From: Paludibacteraceae bacterium
Lineage (GTDB): Bacteria; Bacteroidota; Bacteroidia; Bacteroidales; Paludibacteraceae
Length of the DNA stretch: 43,008 nt
Direction: 5' to 3'
NCBI GenBank assembly: GCA_017553575.1
Contig: JAFZKQ010000052.1
Location: 1-43,008, forward strand
Shown: positions 34,267-42,754 of the stretch, piece by piece
Layout: every line of letters begins with the position of its first letter
Position numbering within the stretch: position 1 is the first letter of the stretch
Notes under the pieces: model-generated
The model's input: only the letters and a program-made list of their open reading frames with translations
Databases searched by the model: none
What the model was told of the DNA's origin: nothing
Made by a program: the position numbers and the translations under genes

Positions 34267-35241
34267 ATGCACATTGTTTTAGCCACAGACGACAATTTCG
34301 TACAGCACTGTACGGTGGCCATTTTGTCCATCCTGCAACATAATAAGGCTGTCCATTTCCATATCCTGACGGAAGGACTGAGCCAAGAAAATAGCGATTA
34401 TATGTCGGGACTTGTCGATTCGACGGATAGTCAATTGACAATTCATGTTGTCCCTTCGGATATAGTCCACTATTTTCCCATGTCTTCGTTGGCATCCAAC
34501 CATATTAGTTTGGCAACCTATTACCGATTGTTCATCACTTCTTTGTTGCCTGCGGAGATAAACAAAGTGATTTATCTTGATTGTGACATGGTGATTCGAG
34601 GTAGTCTTGATGAGTTGTGGAATGTCGATCTTTCCGAATATGCTTTGGGTGCTGTATACCAATTCTTTGAGTGGAGTGACCACAATGATTGCTGGAATCG
34701 CTTGCAGATACCACGAGAGGCGGGCTATTTCAATGCGGGTTGCCTGCTGATGAACTTGGACTATCTGCGAAGGGTCAACTTCCAACAGCTTGCGGTGGAT
34801 TACATCCATGCGAACCAAAAGCGTATCATATCGCATGATCAAGATGTCCTGAATGCCTTGTTCCACGACCAAACAAAGGCGTTGGATTGCCGATGGAATT
34901 ATTTGTCCTTGTTCTTGAGTGACCGTTTGAAACCTTCTGATTTCCCAGAGAGGTGTCACTATGTGGAGGAAAAAAGGGAGCCCGGATTTGAACCTGTCAT
35001 CATCCATTTCGTCTCGAAGCCAAAGCCTTGGCATTATGGATGCAAGAATCCGTATGTGTCTGAATATTATCACTATTTGAGGCAGACTAAGTGGCGTGAT
35101 TTTCAACCATACTTCTCTTGGAAGGTCTATATGACGAATGTGCTCATTCCTTCTGTCAAGCTCTTTGTCAAGCGATTGGATTTTCTCGGAATTACAGATA
35201 AGAGGCATCTTAAACAGGTGCGGAAACAATATATGGAGTAG
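34267..35241 (+). CDS. Glycosyltransferase family 8
   Basis: This is a 324-residue cytoplasmic GT-A enzyme of the GT8 (LgtC/WaaJ-like) type. The start IVLATDDNFVQHCTVAILSIL is typical. The metal-binding DxD occurs as YLDCDMVIRGSLDELW (near residue 104). Later motifs are GYFNAGCLLMNLDYLR, HDQDVLNALF and IIHFVSKPKPW. GT8 enzymes are retaining transferases, mostly of galactose or glucose; the exact donor is unknown. The next gene starts two bases after the stop. Confidence 0.9.
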   Translation: MHIVLATDDNFVQHCTVAILSILQHNKAVHFHILTEGLSQENSDYMSGLVDSTDSQLTIHVVPSDIVHYFPMSSLASNHISLATYYRLFITSLLPAEINKVIYLDCDMVIRGSLDELWNVDLSEYALGAVYQFFEWSDHNDCWNRLQIPREAGYFNAGCLLMNLDYLRRVNFQQLAVDYIHANQKRIISHDQDVLNALFHDQTKALDCRWNYLSLFLSDRLKPSDFPERCHYVEEKREPGFEPVIIHFVSKPKPWHYGCKNPYVSEYYHYLRQTKWRDFQPYFSWKVYMTNVLIPSVKLFVKRLDFLGITDKRHLKQVRKQYME

Positions 35242-35243
35242 CA

Positions 35244-36350
35244 ATGAAATCAGTTTTGTATATCGGTGGATTTGAACTTCCCGACAAGAATGCCGCCGCA
35301 CAGCGTGTGATGGCCAATGCGAAGATGTTGCGAGAGATGGGGTATGAAGTCTCATTCATTGGGGTTTCAAAGGATATGGCAAATGCACCCAAAGAGGTGG
35401 ATGGATTCGCAAGTAATCCAGTTAAATATCCTACGAATGTGAAAGAGTGGGTGCGACAAATCATTTCGTTCGTCGACACAAAAGATATTTTGAATAGGAA
35501 GGTTGATTATGTGGTTTTGTATAATTTCCCTTCGATTGCCTCCCTCAGAATCTTGTGGGCTTGCCATAAAAAAGGAATCAAGGTCTTTCATGACTTGACG
35601 GAGTGGGAGAGCTCAATAGGGTGGTCGTTCCGAGAAATAATCCGTAAGATGGATATCTATATCCGAATGCAATGTGCTGTTCCTAAGATGGATGGCTTGA
35701 TAACCATCAGTCGCTATTTGTACGACTACTACAAAAAGGCAACAACTTGCATTATTGTTCCTCCTTTGGTGGACTTGTCCGTTGAGAAGTGGGATAGAAA
35801 CCGGACTTTGACGACGGGCGATACCGTGAAGTTGATCTATGCGGGTACGGCGGGTTTCGGAAATAAGGACCGACTGGACTTCGTGCTGGATGCCTTGCGT
35901 GGAAAGCTAGGCGTTGAGTTGACCGTCATAGGCATGACCAAGGCGGAGTATGAGGAGAGTTTCGGCAAACAAGTGCCAGGGCAGGTGAACGTGAACTTTA
36001 AAGGCCGGTTGCCTCACTTGGAAGCAGTGAAACTTGTCCAACAATCTGATTTTCAAATTTTGATACGGGAGAGCAACCTGAAAAACAATGCGGGGTTCCC
36101 TACCAAGTTGGTGGAGTCTTTCGCTTGCTGCACGCCTTTGGTTGCCAATCTCACCAGCAATATTGGCGATTATCTGAAAGATGGGGTCAATGGTATCGTC
36201 GTGCCCGACTTGGCAACCTTGCCTCAGACCTTCGAGCGGATAGCCCAACTTCCAAAATCAGACATTGTTTCTATGAAAGAGGCTTGTCGCAGAATGGAAA
36301 ACTTCGATTATCGGAATTACAAAGAAGAACTTGCTAAATTATTTGTGTAA
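35244..36350 (+). CDS. Glycosyltransferase family 4 (first)
   Basis: This is a 368-residue GT-B protein. The N-terminal half holds GGFELPDKNAAAQRVMANAK, a common beginning in polysaccharide-locus GT4 enzymes. The C-terminal donor-binding half has KLIYAGTAGFGNKDRLDFV, FQILIRESNLKNNAGFPTKLVESFACCTPLVA and DGVNGIVVPD. Donor and acceptor sugars cannot be told from sequence. It is tightly packed between the GT8 gene and the acyltransferase gene, consistent with one operon. Confidence 0.85.
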   Translation: MKSVLYIGGFELPDKNAAAQRVMANAKMLREMGYEVSFIGVSKDMANAPKEVDGFASNPVKYPTNVKEWVRQIISFVDTKDILNRKVDYVVLYNFPSIASLRILWACHKKGIKVFHDLTEWESSIGWSFREIIRKMDIYIRMQCAVPKMDGLITISRYLYDYYKKATTCIIVPPLVDLSVEKWDRNRTLTTGDTVKLIYAGTAGFGNKDRLDFVLDALRGKLGVELTVIGMTKAEYEESFGKQVPGQVNVNFKGRLPHLEAVKLVQQSDFQILIRESNLKNNAGFPTKLVESFACCTPLVANLTSNIGDYLKDGVNGIVVPDLATLPQTFERIAQLPKSDIVSMKEACRRMENFDYRNYKEELAKLFV

Positions 36351-36352
36351 AG

Positions 36353-36961
36353 ATGAATAAACGTGCGATAAGGGATGCTATTAATTTGGCCAAGGCGCTT
36401 CTTTTTAGTTGGCTCTATTTGCCCCATCTATTCCTGTACGCTTTTAAATGCAGGCTCAGGAATGTGTTGAATGCTGATTTGGATAGGCGTGTCGAAAAGT
36501 TGGATATTCGGATTCCCAAGGGATTGATGCTCCTCTATTACCTCCATAACGATGCTTTTTTCCGCAACTTGTTCTATCATCGGGTAGGACCTGTTTGGGA
36601 ACTTTTGATAGGGTGGTGGCGTCCGGGCGACCGTTACTTTGTCATCTCCAAGACGACGGAGATTGGAGCAGGAGCCTATTTCGCCCATCCTTTTTCTTCG
36701 GAGATTAATGCCAAGTCTATCGGAAAGAACTTTTCTTGTCGTCATTTGACGACGCTTGGCAACAAACGGGACGGCGATAATGAGGATCGTCCAACGATAG
36801 GCGATAATGTGACTCTAGGGGTGAACGTGACAATTGTGGGCGGTGTGACCATCGGCAACAATGTGACCATCGGTGCGGGCTCTGTCGTCGTGAAGGATAT
36901 CCCTGATAATTGTGTGGCTGTGGGCTCTCCTTGTAAGCCTATTAAGTTTATTGAAAGTTGA
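36353..36961 (+). CDS. Serine acetyltransferase-like hexapeptide acyltransferase
   Basis: This encodes 202 residues. The first 100 are amphipathic and hydrophobic and probably pack on the membrane or the trimer. The rest is a left-handed beta-helix (TEIGAGAYFAHPFSSEINAKSIGKN, PTIGDNVTLGVNVTIVGGVTIGNN, then SVVVKDIPDNCVAVGSP) as in CysE/SAT-like sugar O-acetyltransferases. It is the second acyltransferase of the locus and likely modifies another position of the repeat unit. The stop is 17 bases before the next start codon. Confidence 0.82.
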   Translation: MNKRAIRDAINLAKALLFSWLYLPHLFLYAFKCRLRNVLNADLDRRVEKLDIRIPKGLMLLYYLHNDAFFRNLFYHRVGPVWELLIGWWRPGDRYFVISKTTEIGAGAYFAHPFSSEINAKSIGKNFSCRHLTTLGNKRDGDNEDRPTIGDNVTLGVNVTIVGGVTIGNNVTIGAGSVVVKDIPDNCVAVGSPCKPIKFIES

Positions 36962-36978
36962 ATGTTGATATAGTTGAG

Positions 36979-38073
36979 ATGCAAAAGAAAAGAGTTCTTT
37001 TTTTATCGAACCATTTTATTACGCTGTATGCCTTCCGGAAAGAGTTGATTGCTGAGATGATTCGGCAGGGGCATGAGGTTTATCTTTCATTGCCGGAAGA
37101 CAAGGACAACCAATATTTTGAGGATTTGGGCTGTAAGATTATCCTTACGGACATTGATCGGCGAGGGGTGAACCCGTTGAAGGATTTGCGTTTGATTCGA
37201 TTCTATAAGAAGATGATACCGCAGGTGAATCCTGACATTGTTTTCTCCTATACGATAAAGCCGAATATCTATGGCACCTTGGCGACAAACGGAAAGTATA
37301 AGCAGGTGTGTAACATCACGGGTACGGGGGCGACCTTCCTCAAGAAAAACCTGATGAGTACAATTTGCGAGATGCTTTACAGATCCAGCATCAAGAAGTG
37401 CTATAAGGTCTTCTTCCAAAACCGTGGAGATCGGGATTTCTTTATCAATGAGGGATTGGTGAAGGACAATTACGCAATGTTGCCCGGGTCGGGTTGCAAT
37501 TTGGAGCAGCATAAGTTCAAGCCCATGCCTACCGATGATGAAATTCGTTTCTTGTTTATTGGTCGCGTGATGAAAGTCAAAGGCATTGAGCAATATTTGA
37601 AGGCGGCAGAGCTGATTAAAAGGAAATATCCTAACACCCATTTTTACGTGGCGGGTTGGAATGAACAGCCGGAATGTATGAAGATGGTGGAGGACTCCCA
37701 AAAGGCAGGCTTTGTCGAATATATAGGTTTCCGTAAGGATATCGACCAATGGATGGAACGATGTCAGTGTACGGTCCTCCCTTCCCATGGGGGCGAGGGC
37801 GTTCCGAATGTCTTGCTGGAGTCGGCGGCGACGGGTCGGGCTTGCATCGGTTCGAAAATCAACGGTACGATGGATGTGATTGAGGACGGCAAAACAGGCT
37901 ATCTCTTCAATACGGGAGATGCGGAAGATTTGGCCGCACAAATGGAGCGGTTCCTGCAATTGCCTGCGGAGGCGAAGGCTTCCATGGGACGTGCAGGTCG
38001 GGAGAAGGTTGAACGTGAGTTTGATCGGAACATTGTGATTAATAGATATTTGGAGGAAGTCGCAAAAGCTTAA
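36979..38073 (+). CDS. Glycosyltransferase family 4 (second, PglA-like)
   Basis: This encodes 364 residues from the ATG at 36979; an upstream TTG at 36958 overlaps the previous stop and is not favoured. The layout RVLFLSNHFITLYAFRKELI, SYTIKPNIYGTLA, ITGTGATFL, RVMKVKGIEQYLKAAE, LPSHGGEGVPNVLLESAATG and DGKTGYLFNTGD resembles PglA-like GT4 transferases, which add the second sugar to an undecaprenyl-linked N-acetylated sugar. Since an initiating transferase gene follows 13 bases later, this enzyme may add the second sugar here (inference). Confidence 0.85.
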   Translation: MQKKRVLFLSNHFITLYAFRKELIAEMIRQGHEVYLSLPEDKDNQYFEDLGCKIILTDIDRRGVNPLKDLRLIRFYKKMIPQVNPDIVFSYTIKPNIYGTLATNGKYKQVCNITGTGATFLKKNLMSTICEMLYRSSIKKCYKVFFQNRGDRDFFINEGLVKDNYAMLPGSGCNLEQHKFKPMPTDDEIRFLFIGRVMKVKGIEQYLKAAELIKRKYPNTHFYVAGWNEQPECMKMVEDSQKAGFVEYIGFRKDIDQWMERCQCTVLPSHGGEGVPNVLLESAATGRACIGSKINGTMDVIEDGKTGYLFNTGDAEDLAAQMERFLQLPAEAKASMGRAGREKVEREFDRNIVINRYLEEVAKA

Positions 38074-38086
38074 TAGGTATAGGATT

Positions 38087-39100
38087 ATGAAAGTGTTTGT
38101 GAATGCGTATGCGCTCTATGGGGTCATTTTTATGATTTTGCAGTTTTTGGAGCTGACCTATTTCAAGGTCGCTGATAAGTATAACATCATTGACAAACCC
38201 AATGAGCGATCGTCGCACAAAACGATTGTGCTTCGCGGGGGAGGCATCATTTTTTTGTTGGGGTTGTGGATTTGGAGTCTGTTGTTCGGCTTTTCCTATC
38301 TCTATTTCTTGCTTGCCGTGACCTTGATTGCGGGGGTCAGTTTCATTGATGACATACGTTCTTTGCCCGATAGCATACGTCTTGTCGTTCAATTTGTTGC
38401 CATGGGGTTGATGTTCTATCAATTGAATATTCTGCATTGGGATATGTGGTGGATCGTGGCTGTTGCACTTATCGTCTGTGTGGGAGCCTCCAATGTGATC
38501 AATTTCATGGATGGTGTGAATGGCATTACGGGAGCCTATACGATGTCGGCTTTGATTCCACTCTTTTGGCTCAATCGAGATATGAATTTTGTGAGTTCGG
38601 CCCTTATCATAATCGTGGCGATGTCTGACATCGTCTTTTGTGTTTTCAACTTCCGTGCGAAGGGCAAGGCAAAGTGTTTTGCTGGTGATGTGGGTAGTAT
38701 TGGTGTGGCTTACATACTGTTGTTCTTGATTGGCCGCTTGGTCTTGAAGACGCAGGATGTCACTTACTTGATTTTTCTGCTGGTCTATGGTGTGGATGGT
38801 GTTTTGACGATTTGTCATCGCATTTTGTTGCGCGAAAATTTAGGTCAGGCGCATCGTAAGCATGCCTATCAGTTGATGGCGAATGAGTTGAAGATTGGGC
38901 ATGTGAAGGTGGCCAGTTTTTACGCTCTTCTGCAATTAGTCATCAATTTGGCCTTCATTTTCTTGTGTCCGAACACCCCTGAGGCACATTGGATTTTTCT
39001 GATAGGCGTTGCATTGGTCCTTTCTATTACTTACCTGCTTTTCATGAAGAAGTATTATTATCTGCATGAGGAGTATTTGGCATCGATAGGAAATTTATGA
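38087..39100 (+). CDS. Initiating sugar-1-phosphate transferase (WecA/WbpL-like, MraY superfamily)
   Basis: This is a 337-residue membrane protein with about 10-11 helices. The polyprenyl-phosphate N-acetylhexosamine-1-phosphate transferase motifs are present: KPNERSSHKTIVLRGGG, SFIDDIRSLP (D88, D89, Mg site), NFMDGVNGI, FAGDVGSIG and HRKHAYQ. It would load the first N-acetylated sugar phosphate, probably FucNAc or a related 6-deoxy-HexNAc, on undecaprenyl phosphate at the cytoplasmic face. It is the last gene of the locus. Confidence 0.9.
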   Translation: MKVFVNAYALYGVIFMILQFLELTYFKVADKYNIIDKPNERSSHKTIVLRGGGIIFLLGLWIWSLLFGFSYLYFLLAVTLIAGVSFIDDIRSLPDSIRLVVQFVAMGLMFYQLNILHWDMWWIVAVALIVCVGASNVINFMDGVNGITGAYTMSALIPLFWLNRDMNFVSSALIIIVAMSDIVFCVFNFRAKGKAKCFAGDVGSIGVAYILLFLIGRLVLKTQDVTYLIFLLVYGVDGVLTICHRILLRENLGQAHRKHAYQLMANELKIGHVKVASFYALLQLVINLAFIFLCPNTPEAHWIFLIGVALVLSITYLLFMKKYYYLHEEYLASIGNL

Positions 39101-39110
39101 GTTAAAAATT

Positions 39111-39140
39111 AAGGAGCTGTTCCTGCTCGGAACTTCTTTT
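39111..39140 (+). terminator. Possible terminator after the polysaccharide locus
   Basis: An imperfect stem (gttcc/ggaac extended by A-rich and T-rich arms) leads into CTTCTTTT just after the last locus gene. It is weaker than the other terminators in the window. Confidence 0.4.
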
Positions 39141-39316
39141 CGTCTTGAAGAGTCGGCATTACTATTAGTGCTATGCTTTGGGATGTGATAGGAAAATTTG
39201 GGCAGTTTTTTAAGGAATTAGAATAAAGAGGCTGTTGATAGAAAGTTCCTGTAAAATAGAAGTTGAGAGTTTTATTAAGGGAGGTCGTTGTTGGACTTCA
39301 TAATTTAAGTTGTTTT

Positions 39317-40165
39317 ATGAGAAAAATTTTTATGTTCGCATTGCCTTTGTTGGCATTGCTAAGTCTTGTTAATTGTAGTAAGGCGGAAGATGAAAAAGAG
39401 GGTCCTGTGGCGAATAAGAAACAGGGCAGACTTCCAGGAAAGTTTTCTGTCTCGGCCAACAAGCAAGTCTATTTTTCTATGGGAAACCTTCAGTATCAGG
39501 CTAGCACATCGACCTGGCGGTTCGCGGAGAATCAATTTGACATCTTGGGTGAAGAAAACAAGAATATCTCTGACTCCAATGAGGGCTGGATTGACTTGTT
39601 CGGTTTTGGTACAAGCGGGTATAAGCAGAAATATCCCTATATGACCAGCACCAATTACTACGATTATTTTGGAGAGAATATCTCTGAATCGTTCTATGAT
39701 TGGGGGCAGTTCAACAAGATTTCCAATGGAGGAAACAAGTCTGGACTTTGGCGTGCGTTGAGCAGTGAGGAATGGAACTATGTGTTAGAGCATAGTACGA
39801 ATTTTTATACCTCTGTCAATGAGGTGAATGGACTTTTGTTCCTTCCTGACGATTTTAATGTCATCACCTTCTATTCCGATTCGGAGGTTTTGGTAGAGGA
39901 GGGCGAGACTTTCTCGTTGGCTGATTGGTATAAGATGGAGGCGGCTGGAATCGTCTTTTTGCCTTGCGCTGGCAATCGCAACGGATCGGGTGTTGGCTAT
40001 GTCGGTGAGCGAGGTTTCTATTGGTCTTCTACGGTGAGCGGTAATTACGGTACGGATGATTTATATTTCTTTGCGAATAGTGTGACAGTTAGAAGCGATG
40101 CTCGTCTGAATGGTTTTTCCGTCCGATTGGTCTCTGAAGTAGATGAGACGGAAGTGAAGAAATAG
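39317..40165 (+). CDS. Lipoprotein with Fibrobacter-succinogenes-major-like domain
   Basis: This encodes 282 residues from the ATG at 39317 (MRKIFMFALPLL); the frame extends upstream but the signal peptide fixes this start. The lipobox is LVNC, followed by SKAEDEKEG. The body has GKFSVSANKQVYFSMGNLQYQ, GLWRALSSEEWNYVLEH, LLFLPDDF, IVFLPCAGNRNGSGVG, RGFYWSSTVSGNYGTDDL and GFSVRLV. This pattern is that of the Fibrobacter succinogenes major paralogous domain, abundant in Bacteroidetes surface proteins. Role unknown. It lies after the polysaccharide locus with a 216-base gap in which no clear -7 box was found. Confidence 0.75.
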   Translation: MRKIFMFALPLLALLSLVNCSKAEDEKEGPVANKKQGRLPGKFSVSANKQVYFSMGNLQYQASTSTWRFAENQFDILGEENKNISDSNEGWIDLFGFGTSGYKQKYPYMTSTNYYDYFGENISESFYDWGQFNKISNGGNKSGLWRALSSEEWNYVLEHSTNFYTSVNEVNGLLFLPDDFNVITFYSDSEVLVEEGETFSLADWYKMEAAGIVFLPCAGNRNGSGVGYVGERGFYWSSTVSGNYGTDDLYFFANSVTVRSDARLNGFSVRLVSEVDETEVKK

Positions 40166-40192
40166 CTTCGTTAGAGGTTTCTTTTTGAATAG

Positions 40193-40227
40193 AAAGGGCT
40201 GAATCCTGAGAGGGTTCGGCCTTTTTT
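40193..40227 (+). terminator. Rho-independent terminator of the lipoprotein gene
   Basis: A stem (aaagggctgaatcc with gggttcggccttt, using wobble pairs) is followed by six T. Confidence 0.82.
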
Positions 40228-40323
40228 CGTTATGGACTATTCGTCGACTTGGGGAAGCTTGCTGTTTTTTCTATGCCTAATGCCTATTGATTTTGAGAGG
40301 TTGCCTTTCCTTTCCCATATTGC

Positions 40324-40360
40324 AAAAAAAGTAGGAAGAAAACTCGCGCTTTCCTCCTAC
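40324..40360 (-). terminator. Rho-independent terminator of thrC
   Basis: On the minus strand the arms gtaggaggaaa and ttttcttcctac (one wobble) are followed by seven T, 22 bases after the thrC stop. Confidence 0.82.
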
Positions 40361-40382
40361 TCGTGAATCTGAACTTAGTTCG

Positions 40383-41684
40383 TTATTTTGTCATCAGATA
40401 TGCTTTGAAATCGGCGAAGTTCTTAGACAAGCCGATGCTCTTTTTCTCACCCTTCATAAACTCTTGTAGTTTCTGCGGAATGCTGACCGGTTCGCCGATG
40501 ATGCCTTCGACCGTATCTTTGAATTTGGCAGGGTGGGCAGTCTCCAAAAATACGCCAACCTCATTTGCCTTCAGGTGCTCGCATAAAGCTCTGTATCCCA
40601 CAGCTCCGTGAGGGTCCAGCAAGTATTTGTGCTTTTTGTAGCAGTCGTTAAGCGTCTCCTTGATCTGCTCGTCGGTGTAGGTGCAGCCAGAAATCTCTGC
40701 GGAAATCTCCTTGTGCGATTTGTTGTAAAGAGCAAGAATGCGGGCAAAGTTGCTCGGGTCACCCACGTCCATTGCATTGGCGATGGTTTGGACAGATGGT
40801 TTAGGCGAGTAAACACCCGTTTGGAGGTATTGATAGAAAATGTCGTTTTTGTTGTTGGCTGCGATGAAACGGCTGACAGGCATTCCCATCCTTTTGCCGA
40901 AGAGTCCAGCCGTGATATTTCCGAAGTTTCCGGATGGAACGCAGATGACGATATTGTCTTTCTTCCCCAACTTGTGGAGTTGTGCTACAGCATAGAAGTA
41001 GTAGAATGCTTGAGGAAGGAAACGAGCCACGTTGATGGAGTTGGCCGATGTCAGTTTCATGTGCTTGTTCAAGTCTTCGTCCATAAAAGCGGACTTGACC
41101 AAAGCTTGGCAGTCGTCGAAAACACCGTCGATTTCCAAGGCTGTGATGTTTTGTCCGAGCGTCGTGAATTGACACTCTTGGATCGGACTTACTTTACCCT
41201 TCGGGTAGAGTACGAATACGCGGATGCCCTTCACTCCTAGGAAGCCGTTCGCAACGGCCGAGCCTGTGTCTCCGGAAGTAGCTACCAATACGTTCACCTC
41301 TTCCTTTTTCTCCTTGGCAATGAAGTATCCGAGTAGTCTTGACATGAAGCGTGCACCGACATCCTTAAAGGCTAGAGTTGGTCCGTGGTAAAGTTCCAAA
41401 CTATAGATGTTGTCGTTCACATGAACGAGCGGAACGTCGAAACTCAATGTGTCATAGACGATTTGTTTAAGTGATTCGGCATCTACATCTTCACCGAAGA
41501 ATGCGTCGGCTACCGTGTAGGCAATCTCTTGAAACGTCATGTCTTTCATCTTTTCGAAGAAAGAGTTGGGAAGTTGTTTGATGACTTCTGGCATGAAAAG
41601 ACCTTTGTCAGATGCCAAACCTTTCACTACGGCTTCTTGCAAAGTGGCTTTTTCTGCCTTCCCGTTGGTACTGTAATATTTCAT
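40383..41684 (-). CDS. thrC: Threonine synthase
   Basis: ThrC converts O-phosphohomoserine to threonine with PLP. The 433-residue length suits the bacterial type. Motifs: YYSTNGKAEKATLQEAV at the start, the PLP lysine K107 in GPTLAFKDVGARFMSRLLGYF, VATSGDTGSAVANGF, SANSINVARFLPQAFYYFYA and the phosphate-binding PSGNFGNITAGLFGKRMG. It is a single-gene unit with a candidate -7 box at 41763-41770 and a terminator at 40324-40360. No attenuator leader peptide was seen. Confidence 0.96.
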   Translation of the reverse strand: MKYYSTNGKAEKATLQEAVVKGLASDKGLFMPEVIKQLPNSFFEKMKDMTFQEIAYTVADAFFGEDVDAESLKQIVYDTLSFDVPLVHVNDNIYSLELYHGPTLAFKDVGARFMSRLLGYFIAKEKKEEVNVLVATSGDTGSAVANGFLGVKGIRVFVLYPKGKVSPIQECQFTTLGQNITALEIDGVFDDCQALVKSAFMDEDLNKHMKLTSANSINVARFLPQAFYYFYAVAQLHKLGKKDNIVICVPSGNFGNITAGLFGKRMGMPVSRFIAANNKNDIFYQYLQTGVYSPKPSVQTIANAMDVGDPSNFARILALYNKSHKEISAEISGCTYTDEQIKETLNDCYKKHKYLLDPHGAVGYRALCEHLKANEVGVFLETAHPAKFKDTVEGIIGEPVSIPQKLQEFMKGEKKSIGLSKNFADFKAYLMTK

Positions 41685-41762
41685 TGTCTTTTTGTTTGTT
41701 TCTGAAACACCTTGGTTTACAAATCAAAAGGTGAAAATCCTTGAGACTTTGTATAAACCCCA

Positions 41763-41770
41763 CAAAAGTA
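41763..41770 (-). promoter_or_regulatory. Candidate -7 box for thrC
   Basis: The minus-strand sequence TACTTTTG matches TAnnTTTG, 79 bases upstream of the thrC start codon. Confidence 0.45.
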
Positions 41771-41930
41771 ATAAAAAAGTTGTAGCAATCTATTGGTGGT
41801 GTGAAGATTGATGGTTGGAGTTGCGAGAAAAATGATTCTTTGCTAAGAGGAAGACTCCTTTTGCCTTGTTTTTTGCCTTTTGAACGATAAATTCGCGGGG
41901 TATAAATTTCGGAAAGAAATATTTTTTCTC

Positions 41931-41938
41931 TATCTTTG
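41931..41938 (+). promoter_or_regulatory. Candidate -7 box for the DedA gene
   Basis: TATCTTTG matches TAnnTTTG, with TTTC at about the -33 distance. The leader to the ATG at 42075 would be about 130 bases. The 390-base thrC-dedA gap holds otherwise only the thrC promoter. Confidence 0.5.
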
Positions 41939-42074
41939 TGGCGATATGTGTCAATATGTCTTGCAAAAGGTCTGTCTCTTTCTATTCTAATTTTAGGAAC
42001 GGAGGATAGGCTGATGCGTTTTCGTATTGGCGATAAACTTTTAATGTATTTACCCATAGACCTTTAGTTTTGGT

Positions 42075-42731
42075 ATGTGGGGTGAAAATAAGTGGAAAGG
42101 AGTGATTTCAGTGGAGACATTGGTGGAATTTTGCTTGGAGAACCTCAATTATTGGACGGTTTCGTTTTTTATGATGATCGAGAGTTCATTCATTCCCTTC
42201 CCATCCGAGGTGGTTGTTCCCCCTGCTGCATATAAGGCCGCTGCTGGTGAACTAAACGTTTTTCTTGTGGTTTTGGCTGCTACGGTGGGAGCTACGGTAG
42301 GTGCGATAATAAATTATGGTTTGGCCTACTTTTTAGGTCGTCCGTTTATCTATTATATTGTGAATAGTCGTTTTGGCCGCATGTGTCTTCTGAGCCAAGA
42401 CAAGGTGGAAGTGGCGGAGCGTTATTTTGAGGAGCATGGTGCGCTTTCCACGATGGTGGGAAGGTTGATGCCAGCAGTCCGGCAGTTGATTTCGATTCCG
42501 GCGGGGCTTTTCAAGATGAATTTTTTCATGTTCTTGCTCTATACGGCGATTGGCGCGGGATTGTGGAATACCGTGTTGGCGGCGATTGGCTACTATTTGC
42601 ATTCTTTCATTCCGCAAGAGGAGTTGTTGGAGACGGTGAGAGAGTATAGCCATGTCATATCCATGGTATTCTTTCTTTTGGGTGCGGCAGTGATAGGTTA
42701 TGTTGTGTATAAAACAAAGAAGAAAAATTAG
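42075..42731 (+). CDS. DedA-family membrane protein
   Basis: This encodes 218 residues from ATG 42075. A GTG at 42111 (VETLVEFCLENLNYW) would give 206 residues and agrees better with the usual DedA start, so the first 12 residues are uncertain. DedA/VTT signatures are present: IESSFIPFPSEVVVPPAAY, GATVGAIINYGLAYFLGR and GRLMPAVRQLISIPAGLFKM with the conserved Arg residues. About five hydrophobic or re-entrant segments are seen. Some members of the family have been reported to flip undecaprenyl phosphate or phosphatidylethanolamine, fitting general envelope maintenance. The next gene starts 23 bases later. Confidence 0.92.
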   Translation: MWGENKWKGVISVETLVEFCLENLNYWTVSFFMMIESSFIPFPSEVVVPPAAYKAAAGELNVFLVVLAATVGATVGAIINYGLAYFLGRPFIYYIVNSRFGRMCLLSQDKVEVAERYFEEHGALSTMVGRLMPAVRQLISIPAGLFKMNFFMFLLYTAIGAGLWNTVLAAIGYYLHSFIPQEELLETVREYSHVISMVFFLLGAAVIGYVVYKTKKKN

Positions 42732-42754
42732 TATAACGTTATATAGATAATATT

